Below, in pieces: positions 48,251 through 55,867 of a stretch of 64,000 nucleotides of DNA. The DNA lies in the NCBI RefSeq assembly GCF_007677875.1, contig NZ_VEDO01000002.1, positions 372,001 through 436,000 on the forward strand, given 5' to 3'. The stretch's first letter is position 1; every line of letters begins with the position of its first letter. A program made the position numbers and the translations under genes. The stretch is from Variovorax boronicumulans. GTDB taxonomy: Bacteria > Pseudomonadota > Gammaproteobacteria > Burkholderiales > Burkholderiaceae_C. The notes below the pieces were generated by a model. That model had not been told where the DNA came from. It worked only from the letters and a program-made list of their open reading frames with translations, and ran no database searches.

Positions 48251-49804
48251 ATGAGCACCGCCACGCATCACCAGAACCTCTACGCCGCCCTGCGCGCGGC
48301 GTTCCCCGCCGACCTGGACGCGATCGCCATCGACGCCACCGAAGCCGGTGGCCAGCCCCTGCGCTACAGCTGGCGCGACCTCGAGCGCGCCAGCGCCATG
48401 ATCGCCAACCTGCTGGAATCACTGGAGCTGCCGCCGGCCTCGCGCATCGCTGTGCAGGTGGAGAAGTCGGTCGAGGCCGTGCTGCTGTACCTGGCCACGC
48501 TGCGCGCGGGCCATGTGTTCCTGCCGCTCAACACGGCCTACCAGAGCGCGGAAATCGGCTACTTCGTCGGCAACGCCGAGCCGGCCGTGGTCGTCTGCAG
48601 CCCGGCCAACCACGGTTGGGTCAGCAAGATCGCGTTCCAGGCCGGCACGCGCTACGTGTTCACGCTGGGCGAAGACCGCAGCGGCACGCTGCTGGAGCGC
48701 GCATCGCACTGCAGCGACCAGCACACGCCAGTGCAGCGCGCGGCCGACGACCTTGCCGCCATCCTGTACACCAGCGGCACCACGGGCCGCAGCAAGGGCG
48801 CCATGCTGAGCCATGGCAATTTGCTCAGCAACGCGCGCGTGCTCAAGGACTACTGGGGCTGGCAGGACGGCGACGTGCTGCTGCACGCGCTGCCCATCTT
48901 CCACGTGCACGGCCTGTTCGTCGCGCTGCACGGGGCGCTGCTCAACGGCAGCAAGATGCTCTGGATGGCGAAGTTCGATCCCAAGGCGGCGATCGCCAGG
49001 CTGCCCGAGGCCACCGTGTTCATGGGCGTGCCCACGCTCTACGTGCGCATGCTGGCCGAGCCCGCGCTCACCAGGGAGGCGGTGCGCAACATGCGCCTGT
49101 TCATCTCGGGCTCCGCGCCGCTGCTGATCGAGACCTTCAAGGACTGGCAGGCGCGCACGGGCCACACCATCCTGGAACGCTACGGCATGAGCGAGACCGC
49201 CATGTTGACCTCCAACCCCTACCGCGCCGAGGATGGCGAGCGCCGCGGCGGCACCGTGGGCTTCCCCCTGCCGGGCGTGGAGCTGCGCGTGGTCGACGAT
49301 GCGGGCCAGGCCGTGCCGCCAGGCGAGATCGGCGGCATCCAGGTGCGCGGCCCCAACGTGTTCCAGGGCTACTGGCGCATGCCCGAGAAGACGGCCGAGG
49401 AGTTCACCGCCGACGGCTTCTTCAAGACCGGCGACGTGGGCCGTGTCGACGCGGCCGGCTACGTCACCATCGTGGGCCGCAGCAAGGACCTCATCATCAG
49501 CGGCGGCTACAACGTCTACCCGGCCGAGATCGAGGGGTTCCTCAACGAGATGCCGGGCGTGGCCGAGAGCGCCGTGGTCGGCGTGCCGCATCCGGACTTC
49601 GGCGAGGTCGGTGTGGCCGTGCTGACCGGCAAACCGGGCGCCGCGCTGGACGGCGAGGCCCTGCTGGCCGCGCTCAAGCAGCAGCTGGCCAACTTCAAGA
49701 TCCCCAAGCGCGCCTTCGTGGTGGATGCGCTGCCGCGCAACACCATGGGCAAGGTGCAGAAGAACCTGCTGCGCGAGCAGCACAAGGGCTTGTTCGCGTC
49801 CTAG
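48251..49804 (+). CDS. matB: Malonyl-CoA synthetase
   Basis: 517 residues of the adenylate-forming superfamily. It activates malonate with ATP and CoA. The P-loop is ILYTSGTTGRSKG, with YGMSETAM, FKTGDVGR and the catalytic Lys near the end in PRNTMGKVQKNLLR. HGLFVALHGALLNGSKM and RYGMSET match MatB. The stop codon TAG overlaps that of the convergent GAF gene in the palindrome CTAG. Confidence 0.92.
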   Translation: MSTATHHQNLYAALRAAFPADLDAIAIDATEAGGQPLRYSWRDLERASAMIANLLESLELPPASRIAVQVEKSVEAVLLYLATLRAGHVFLPLNTAYQSAEIGYFVGNAEPAVVVCSPANHGWVSKIAFQAGTRYVFTLGEDRSGTLLERASHCSDQHTPVQRAADDLAAILYTSGTTGRSKGAMLSHGNLLSNARVLKDYWGWQDGDVLLHALPIFHVHGLFVALHGALLNGSKMLWMAKFDPKAAIARLPEATVFMGVPTLYVRMLAEPALTREAVRNMRLFISGSAPLLIETFKDWQARTGHTILERYGMSETAMLTSNPYRAEDGERRGGTVGFPLPGVELRVVDDAGQAVPPGEIGGIQVRGPNVFQGYWRMPEKTAEEFTADGFFKTGDVGRVDAAGYVTIVGRSKDLIISGGYNVYPAEIEGFLNEMPGVAESAVVGVPHPDFGEVGVAVLTGKPGAALDGEALLAALKQQLANFKIPKRAFVVDALPRNTMGKVQKNLLREQHKGLFAS

Positions 49805-50301
49805 CGCGGCGACAGCCGGTCGGCCAGCAGGCGGGCCGTGTAGCGCAGGCGGTCGATGTCCGCGCCGGCCTGCACGCCGCGGCTGAAGCAGCACAGCGTG
49901 CCGTACACGCGTCCGTCGGCCAGCCGCACCGGCGTGCTCAGGTGCGTGCCGATCGGAAACCCGGGGTCGGGCGCGCGCCCTGCGGCGACGTAGGGCGCGG
50001 CGTCGTCCATGCGCTCGGGCAGCCGGCCGTCCACCACGCGCTGGCACCAGCTTTCCTCGATCGGGTCGCACATGCCGGGCTGCACCAGTTGGAAATCCGG
50101 CGCGCTGTCCACGGCCTGCAGGGTGCGCAGGCCGTCGGCGAGCCGCGACACGAAGGCCACGTCCATGCCCAACCGCACGCGCAGCAGCTGCAGCACCTCC
50201 TGCACCGCCTCCGGCAGCGCCGGATCGGCCCCATCGCAGGTGGCCACCAGCAGCTCGCAGATCTTCACGTCCAGGTCATCGGGGTTGTAGTTCAGGTGCA
50301 T
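49801..50301 (-). CDS. GAF-domain protein
   Basis: 166 residues. A short helical lead (DDLDVKICELLVATCDG) precedes a GAF fold: GMDVAFVSRLADGLRTLQAVD, EESWCQRVVDGRLPE, ISTPVRLADGRVYGTLCCFS. The order resembles GAF sensors that bind small ligands or chromophores. There is no output domain, so it may work through a partner. AAAGGA precedes the ATG. Confidence 0.85.
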   Translation of the reverse strand: MHLNYNPDDLDVKICELLVATCDGADPALPEAVQEVLQLLRVRLGMDVAFVSRLADGLRTLQAVDSAPDFQLVQPGMCDPIEESWCQRVVDGRLPERMDDAAPYVAAGRAPDPGFPIGTHLSTPVRLADGRVYGTLCCFSRGVQAGADIDRLRYTARLLADRLSPR

Positions 50302-50429
50302 GCCGGGCTGTCGTCCTTTCGCATCCTTATGGGGGCGGTACCTCGCGGGCGCGCGGCACACCGTCTGTCGCAGTCTAGCCAGTGCCGCAATCGCCTGCGC
50401 CCGAGAGGGTGACGGGCCAGCGATGCGGC

Positions 50430-51305
50430 TCATTCCGACGGTGCCGCCAGTGCCTCGGCCAGGCAATGCGCCGTTGCGCGCACGCGCGCCGTGCGCTGCA
50501 GGTCCGGGTGCATGACCATCCAGACCTCGTGCGCGCGTGCACGCTGCCGCGCGGGCCAGATGCGCACCAGGCCCTCGCGCTCGCCCAACTGCACCGGCAT
50601 CTCGCCCATGCCGATGCCGGCCGCCACGGCCTTGCGCAGCAGCAGGCTGGAGTTGACCGCCAGCGCGATGCGGGCTTGCCGTGCCGGCAGGTCGGCCACG
50701 GTGGGCAGGGCATCCTGGGCCAGGTAGGGGCCGTAAGCCACGAGCTGGTGGCCGCGCAGTCCGTCTTCGGGCGAAGGCTCACCGCAGCGGGCCAGGTAGG
50801 CGCGGCTCGCGAACAGGCCGACCGGCCACGCGGCCACGCGGCGCACGACAAGGTCCGGCGTGTCGGGCCGCACGTTGCGCAGGGCGATGTCGGCCTGCCG
50901 GCGGCCAAGGTTGAGCAGCGCGCTCGAGACTTCCAGGTCCACGCGGATCTGCGGCCAGCGCTGCTGCAGGCTGGCGATGGCCGGCAGCAGGTACTCGGCC
51001 GCGATGCTGTCCGAGCTGGTCACGCGCACCAGCCCGGCCGGGCTCTCGTCCTGGCCCTCGATCTTGCTGCGCAGGTCCAGCGCTGCCGCCTCCATGCGCC
51101 GCGCCGCGTGCAGGGCGGCTTCGCCGGCCGCGGTGAGCAGCCAGCCGTCGCGCGCGCGCAGGAACAGCTTGGCGCCGAGCTCGGCTTCCAGCGCATTCAG
51201 GCGCCGCCCCACGGTGGCTTGGTCGACGGCCAGGCTGCGTGCCGCCGCGCGCAGCGAGGGTTGGCGCGTCAGGGCGAGGAAGATGCGGGCGTCGTCCCAG
51301 TTCAT
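50430..51305 (-). CDS. LysR-family transcriptional regulator
   Basis: 291 residues from MNWDDARIF (an ATG six codons earlier is possible; neither has a ribosome site). HTH: SLRAAARSLAVDQATVGRRLNALEAELG. The effector domain follows. It is divergent from the quinone oxidoreductase gene with an 85-base gap, and is probably its regulator. Confidence 0.88.
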   Translation of the reverse strand: MNWDDARIFLALTRQPSLRAAARSLAVDQATVGRRLNALEAELGAKLFLRARDGWLLTAAGEAALHAARRMEAAALDLRSKIEGQDESPAGLVRVTSSDSIAAEYLLPAIASLQQRWPQIRVDLEVSSALLNLGRRQADIALRNVRPDTPDLVVRRVAAWPVGLFASRAYLARCGEPSPEDGLRGHQLVAYGPYLAQDALPTVADLPARQARIALAVNSSLLLRKAVAAGIGMGEMPVQLGEREGLVRIWPARQRARAHEVWMVMHPDLQRTARVRATAHCLAEALAAPSE

Positions 51306-51390
51306 GCGCGGCGGGTGATGCATTTCTGCATCGTAATGAGGCGAAATCGCTGCACTTTACAGGCAACGACCGGGCCTATGCTGGCGACCC

Positions 51391-52395
51391 ATGACACACC
51401 CCACCATGCAAGCCATCGTCTTCGACACATTCGGCGGCCCCGAGGTGCTCGCAGTCCGCACCGTCGCGCGCCCCGCGCTGCGCCCGCACGACCTGCTCGT
51501 GCGCAATGCCGCCATCGGCGTGAACCGTGCCGACATCGCGCACCGCAAGGGCGCCTACGGGCGCGCCCATTTCGGCGACGCCGACACCATGGGGCTGGAG
51601 ATCGCGGGCACCGTGGTGGACGCCGGGCCGCAGGTCCAGGGCTTCGCCGTAGGCGACCGTGTGATGGGCATCGTGGGCGGCGGTGCCTATGCCGAGTATT
51701 CGCGCATCGACCACCGCATGGCCATGCCGGTGCCGGCCGGCCTGGCGCTGGCCGATGCGGGCGCGGTGGCCGAGGTCTTCGTGACCGCGCACGAGGCCTT
51801 GTTCCACCTGGCCCGGCTGCAGGCCGGCGAGTCGGTACTGGTGCATGCGGGGGCCGGCGGCGTGGGCTCGGCCGCGGTCCAGCTGGCGCATGCGGCCGGC
51901 GCGCGCGTGTTCGCCACCGCCAGCGGCGACAAGCGCCACGCGGTGCGCGGCTTTGGCGCAGAGGTGTTCATCGACCACCGCAGCGAGGACTTCCAGACCA
52001 CGGTGGCGCAGGCGACCGATGGCAAGGGCGTGGACGTGGTGATCGACTTCATCGGCGCGCCGTACCTGGAGCGCAACCTGCGTTCGCTCGCGCCGGGCGG
52101 GCGCCTGGTCGTCGTGGGCCTGCTGGGTGGGGCAGAGGCCGCGCCGCTGCCGATGGATCTGCTGCTGTTCCGCCACCTGCAGATCTTCGGCACGGTCATG
52201 AAGTCGCGTTCGCCCGAGGTCAAGCAGGCCATGGTCCAGCGCTTCGCCGCGCGCTGGCTGCCGGCGCTGGCGGATGGCCGCATCCGGCCCGTCATCGACA
52301 GTCGCTTCCCGCTGGCGCAGGCCGCCCAGGCCCACCGGCGCATGGAGTCGGGGCAGAGCGTGGGCAAGATCCTGCTGCTGCCGGACGCGGCCTGA
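51391..52395 (+). CDS. PIG3-type NAD(P)H:quinone oxidoreductase, medium-chain reductase family
   Basis: 334 residues. The N-terminal GroES-like domain (MQAIVFDTFGGPEVL, GVNRADIAHRKGAYG) and Rossmann domain (VLVHAGAGGVGSAAVQLAHAAGARV) define a zinc-free quinone reductase. It ends with the family-typical AHRRMESGQSVGKILLLP. TTTACA at 51356 and TATGCT at 51377-51382 form a promoter whose start point nearly coincides with the ATG, and there is no ribosome site, so the mRNA is probably leaderless or nearly so. Confidence 0.9.
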   Translation: MTHPTMQAIVFDTFGGPEVLAVRTVARPALRPHDLLVRNAAIGVNRADIAHRKGAYGRAHFGDADTMGLEIAGTVVDAGPQVQGFAVGDRVMGIVGGGAYAEYSRIDHRMAMPVPAGLALADAGAVAEVFVTAHEALFHLARLQAGESVLVHAGAGGVGSAAVQLAHAAGARVFATASGDKRHAVRGFGAEVFIDHRSEDFQTTVAQATDGKGVDVVIDFIGAPYLERNLRSLAPGGRLVVVGLLGGAEAAPLPMDLLLFRHLQIFGTVMKSRSPEVKQAMVQRFAARWLPALADGRIRPVIDSRFPLAQAAQAHRRMESGQSVGKILLLPDAA

Positions 52396-52408
52396 GCGGA
52401 CACCACGG

Positions 52409-53743
52409 TCAAAGCGGCTGCGCGTCGATCACCCGGCGCACCGTGGCCAGGGCTGTGCCCAGCGCGTCCAGCGGCACCGAACCCAGCGCCACGCGCAGCG
52501 CGTGCGGCACCTGGTCCGCAGCGGCGAAGGGCGCGGCCGTGGACACCGCGACGCCTTCGTGCAGCAGCGCCTGCGCTACCTGGTCGGCCCGCAGTTCCGC
52601 AGGCAGCGGCAGCCAGACGAAGTAGCCGTTCAGATGCCGCACCGGCTGCAGCCCTGCGAAGGCCTGCGCGGCCAGCACCTGGCGCGCAGCGGCGTCGGCG
52701 CGCTTGCCGGCTTCGAGCCGCGCCACGGTGCCGTCCTCGATCCAGCCGCAGGCGATCGCCGTCATCACGCCGGGGGTGTTCCAGGTCGTCGCACGGATCG
52801 CGCGCTCGATGCGCGCCATGCAGTCCGCAGGCGCGGCGACGAAGCCCACGCGCAGGCCCGTGGCCACGCTCTTGGACAGGCCGCTCACGTAGACCGTGCA
52901 CTCGGGTGCCAATGCGGCCAGCGGCGCTGGCGGTCGGGGCGCGAGGAAGGCATAGGCCGCGTCTTCGATCAGCAGCAGCCCATGGCGCCGTGCGATCGCC
53001 ACGAGCTGGCGGCGCCGCGCCAGCCCCATGACCCAGCCCAGCGGGTTGTGCAGCGTCGGCATGGCGTATACGGCGCGTACGCGGCGCCGCCGGCACCAGG
53101 CCTCGAGCGCGTCCAGGTCGGGGCCGGCGCCGGCGGCCGGCAGCGGCGCCAGTTCCAGCCGGTGGGCCTGGGCCAGCAGCTTGAAGCCCGGGTAGGTCAG
53201 CGCGTCCACGGCCACCACGTCGCCCGGCTGCAGCAAGGCCATCACCGTGACCGCCAGGCCGTGCTGCGCGCCGTCGACGATGGCCACCTGCGCCGGCGCG
53301 ACCGACAGCCCGCGGACACCCAGGTGCCGCGCCACGGTGGCGCGCTCGTGCACCCGGCCGCCGTGCGGCTGGTAGCGCAGCACCGCGTCAAGGTCACCGG
53401 CTGCGGCCAGCTGGCGCAGCGCGGCACGCAACAGCTCGGCCTGGCCGGGCAGGGCCGGGTGGTTGAAGTTGAGATCGACCAGGCCGGCCACCGTGGCGGG
53501 CTGGTCGATGCCCAGGCCGGGCGGCAGCGCGGGCTCGCGCACGAAGCTGCCGCGCCCAGCCTCGCCGGCGACCAGGCCCATGGCCTGCAGCTCGGCGTAG
53601 ACGCGCGTGGCCGTGACGAGCGCCAGGCCCTCGCGCGCGGCCAGTTGCCGGTGCGTGGGCATGCGTGTGCCGGGGGCGAGTCGGCCGCTGCGGATGTCGG
53701 CGGCCAGCCGGTCTACCAGGGGCTTGTAGCGGGCTCGGGCCAT
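52409..53743 (-). CDS. MocR-type regulator (GntR HTH fused to aminotransferase-like domain)
   Basis: 444 residues. The N-terminal HTH (PTHRQLAAREGLALVTATRVYAEL) is linked to a fold-type I aminotransferase domain with VDGAQHGLAV, MPTLHNPLG, LIEDAAYAF and the PLP-binding Lys in SGLSKSVATGLRVGFV. MocR proteins bind PLP or amino-acid adducts and control nearby genes. It is divergent from the DJ-1 family gene, with inverted and direct repeats of TGTATT between them. Confidence 0.92.
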   Translation of the reverse strand: MARARYKPLVDRLAADIRSGRLAPGTRMPTHRQLAAREGLALVTATRVYAELQAMGLVAGEAGRGSFVREPALPPGLGIDQPATVAGLVDLNFNHPALPGQAELLRAALRQLAAAGDLDAVLRYQPHGGRVHERATVARHLGVRGLSVAPAQVAIVDGAQHGLAVTVMALLQPGDVVAVDALTYPGFKLLAQAHRLELAPLPAAGAGPDLDALEAWCRRRRVRAVYAMPTLHNPLGWVMGLARRRQLVAIARRHGLLLIEDAAYAFLAPRPPAPLAALAPECTVYVSGLSKSVATGLRVGFVAAPADCMARIERAIRATTWNTPGVMTAIACGWIEDGTVARLEAGKRADAAARQVLAAQAFAGLQPVRHLNGYFVWLPLPAELRADQVAQALLHEGVAVSTAAPFAAADQVPHALRVALGSVPLDALGTALATVRRVIDAQPL

Positions 53744-53757
53744 CGCGGCGTGCGCAA

Positions 53758-53786
53758 TGTATTCAATACAATTTTTTGATTGTATT
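53758..53786. promoter_or_regulatory. MocR operator: repeated TGTATT half-sites
   Basis: TGTATT-C-AATACA (53758-53770) overlaps a second inverted repeat, AATACAAT-TTTTTG-ATTGTATT (53765-53786). There are three half-sites in alternating orientation in an AT-rich stretch 15 bases from the mocR start. Multiple half-sites are typical of MocR/PdxR control regions. Confidence 0.65.
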
Positions 53787-53834
53787 GAGTGACGGGCCTA
53801 GCATGCCGGCCTCCACCACACCACAGGGCCCACC

Positions 53835-54443
53835 ATGCACATCGCCATCCTGACCTTCGACGGCTTCAACGAACTCGATTCGCTGGTCGCGCTCGGCATC
53901 CTGAACCGCGTCAAGGTGCCGGGCTGGCGGGTGTCCATCGCGAGCCCCACGCCCACGGTGCGCTCGATGAATGGCGTGGTGGTGCAGGCCCAGGCCACGC
54001 TGGCCGAGGCCTGCGCGGCCGACGCCGTCGTGGTCGGCAGCGGGCTGCGCACGCGCGAGGTCGTGGCCGATGCCGGCCTGATGGCACAGCTGCGGCTGGA
54101 CCCGGCGCGCCAGCTGCTGGCCGCCCAGTGTTCGGGCACGCTGGTGCTGGCACGGCTGGGCCTGCTGCAGGGCCTGCCGGCCTGCACCGACCTCACCACC
54201 AAACCTTGGGTGCAGGAGGCCGGTATCGCCGTGCTGGACCAGCCCTTCGTCGCACGCGGCAACGTGGCCACGGCCGGCGGCTGTTTGGCCTCGCAGTACC
54301 TGGCGTGCTGGCTCATCGCGCGGCTGCAGGGCGAGGCCGCCGCGCGCGAGGCCATGCACTACGTGGCGCCGGTCGGTGAGAAGGAGGCCTACGTGGAACG
54401 CGCGATGCGCCACATCGCTCCGGCGCTGGCCGAGGCTGCGTAG
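53835..54443 (+). CDS. DJ-1/PfpI-family protein
   Basis: 202 residues. The start HIAILTFDGFNELD includes the conserved Glu, and the nucleophile-elbow Cys is in LAAQCSGTLVLARLG. The family includes glyoxalases, isonitrile hydratases and regulatory subunits; no fused AraC domain is present. The divergent MocR gene and its operator suggest regulation by a PLP-dependent sensor. Confidence 0.88.
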   Translation: MHIAILTFDGFNELDSLVALGILNRVKVPGWRVSIASPTPTVRSMNGVVVQAQATLAEACAADAVVVGSGLRTREVVADAGLMAQLRLDPARQLLAAQCSGTLVLARLGLLQGLPACTDLTTKPWVQEAGIAVLDQPFVARGNVATAGGCLASQYLACWLIARLQGEAAAREAMHYVAPVGEKEAYVERAMRHIAPALAEAA

Positions 54444-54479
54444 CTATCATCGCCGCCACCTCGGACACCAGGGAGTGCG

Positions 54480-55247
54480 ATGTACGCGCCAGCCAGCCTC
54501 GATCGATTCCGCGTGGACGGCCAGGTGGCCGTCGTGACCGGCGGTGCCAACGGCATCGGCCTGGCCTGCGTGCAGCTGCTGGCCGCGGCCGGCGCGCGCG
54601 TGGTGGTGGTGGACCGCGATGCCGAAGCCGCCGCCGCGGTGGCCGGCGGCATCGCCGGCGCACTGGCCTTCGGGCTGGACGTGGCCGACGCCGTTGCCGT
54701 GGCGCAGACCATGGCCGCCGTCGCGCAACAGGCCGGGCGCATCGACATCCTCGTCAACAACGCCGGCACGGCGATCCGCAAGTCCACGCAGGAGCTGGAC
54801 ATCGCCGAATGGAACCAGGTCGTCGCGGTCAACCTCACGGGCGCCTTCGTCTGCGCGCGCGAGGCCGCGCGCTTCATGCCGGCCGGCGGCGGCAGCGTCG
54901 TGAACATGGCGTCCATCATGGGCATGTCGGGCGGCGGCCTGTACCCCAACATCTCCTACCAGACCACCAAGGGCGGCCTCGTCAACATGACGCGCGCGCT
55001 GGCCGTGGAATGGGCCGGGCGGGGCATCCGCGTCAATGCGGTCGCGCCGACCTGGACGCGCACGGGCTTCATCGGCCCGCTCGCGTCCACCCCCGAACTG
55101 ATGGACCGCATCCGCGCCGTCACGCCGCTGGGCCGGCTCGCCGAACCCGACGAAGTCGCGCATGCCGTGCTGTTCCTGGCCAGCCCCGCGTCTTCCATGG
55201 TCACGGGCCATGTGCTCGCGGTGGACGGGGGCTTTCTGGCGCAGTGA
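54480..55247 (+). CDS. Short-chain dehydrogenase/reductase
   Basis: 255 residues of classical SDR type: TGGANGIG, DILVNNAG, active YQTTKGG (Tyr and Lys), and C-terminal VDGGFLAQ. A Trp in NAVAPTWTRT follows the usual PG-type segment. Substrate unknown. GGGAG precedes the ATG. It lies 36 bases after the DJ-1 gene and may share its transcript. Confidence 0.92.
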   Translation: MYAPASLDRFRVDGQVAVVTGGANGIGLACVQLLAAAGARVVVVDRDAEAAAAVAGGIAGALAFGLDVADAVAVAQTMAAVAQQAGRIDILVNNAGTAIRKSTQELDIAEWNQVVAVNLTGAFVCAREAARFMPAGGGSVVNMASIMGMSGGGLYPNISYQTTKGGLVNMTRALAVEWAGRGIRVNAVAPTWTRTGFIGPLASTPELMDRIRAVTPLGRLAEPDEVAHAVLFLASPASSMVTGHVLAVDGGFLAQ

Positions 55248-55289
55248 GGGCGGGCGGCCGCCTGCGGGCCGGCCCGCGAAGGCCGCGTT

Positions 55290-55310
55290 CGCCGGGGGCA
55301 TGCCCCGGCG
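55290..55310. terminator. Bidirectional hairpin between convergent genes
   Basis: CGCCGGGG-GCATG-CCCCGGCG, a perfect eight-base stem with a five-base loop, between the SDR and uspA stop codons. No T-run on either strand; could act with Rho or simply block 3' decay. Confidence 0.45.
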
Positions 55311-55319
55311 GCCGCAGCC

Positions 55320-55763
55320 TCAGCGCAGCACCAGCACCGGGATGTGCGAGTGCGTCAGCACGTGCTGCGTCTCGCTGCCCAGCAGCAGCCGGCTCACGCC
55401 GCGGCGGCCGTGCGAGGCCATCACCATCAGGTCGCAGTGGTGCTTGTGCGCCGTGGCGATCAGCGCCTCGGACACCTGGTCGCCGCGCACGACGACAGGC
55501 ATCACGGTGACCTTGCGTGACAGGCCGGCGGACTGCACGGCCTCCAGCTCCTTGTGCGCGGCCGCGCTCCAGCTGGCCTCGGTGCGTTCGATCTCCTTGA
55601 GGTCGATGGCCATGGACCCATCGAAGTAGCTGTGCGGGTAGGGCGGCACCACCTTCACGGCGACGACGGTGGCGCCGAGCTTGGCGGCCAGGTCGAGCGC
55701 GCTGTCGACGGCCTTTTGCGAGAGTTCCGACCCGTCGGTGGCAACCAGGATGCGTTGGTACAT
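55320..55763 (-). CDS. Universal stress protein A family
   Basis: 147 residues. It begins MYQRILVATDGSELSQKAVD and ends with VMASHGRRGVSRLLLGSETQHVLTHSHIPVLVLR, which has the ATP-binding G-x2-G-x9-G-(S/T) motif (SHGRRGVSRLLLGSET). AAGGAG precedes the ATG. On this strand TATGCT (55793-55798) with an FNR-type box centred about 41 bases before the predicted start point indicates oxygen-controlled expression, shared with divergent ccoI. Confidence 0.93.
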   Translation of the reverse strand: MYQRILVATDGSELSQKAVDSALDLAAKLGATVVAVKVVPPYPHSYFDGSMAIDLKEIERTEASWSAAAHKELEAVQSAGLSRKVTVMPVVVRGDQVSEALIATAHKHHCDLMVMASHGRRGVSRLLLGSETQHVLTHSHIPVLVLR

Positions 55764-55819
55764 GGCGTTTCTCCTTGTGAAGCGGTGGATCCAGCATAGG
55801 TCGGCTTCGCCGGAATGGG

Positions 55820-55833
55820 TTGATGTACGTCAA
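55820..55833. promoter_or_regulatory. FNR/ANR box between uspA and ccoI
   Basis: TTGATGTACGTCAA matches the FNR consensus TTGAT-N4-ATCAA at 9 of 10 defined bases. Its centre is about 41 bases from the predicted start points on both strands (TATGCT for uspA; TACGCT at 55856 for ccoI), the class II activator position. Confidence 0.85.
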
Positions 55834-55867
55834 GGCATGGGGGATCGGCGCTGGCTACGCTCCAGCC

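Noticed and set aside
55820-55825. TTG/ATG starts for ccoI
   Set aside because: They fall inside the FNR box. The ATG at 55868 fits the predicted promoter and CcoI proteins.
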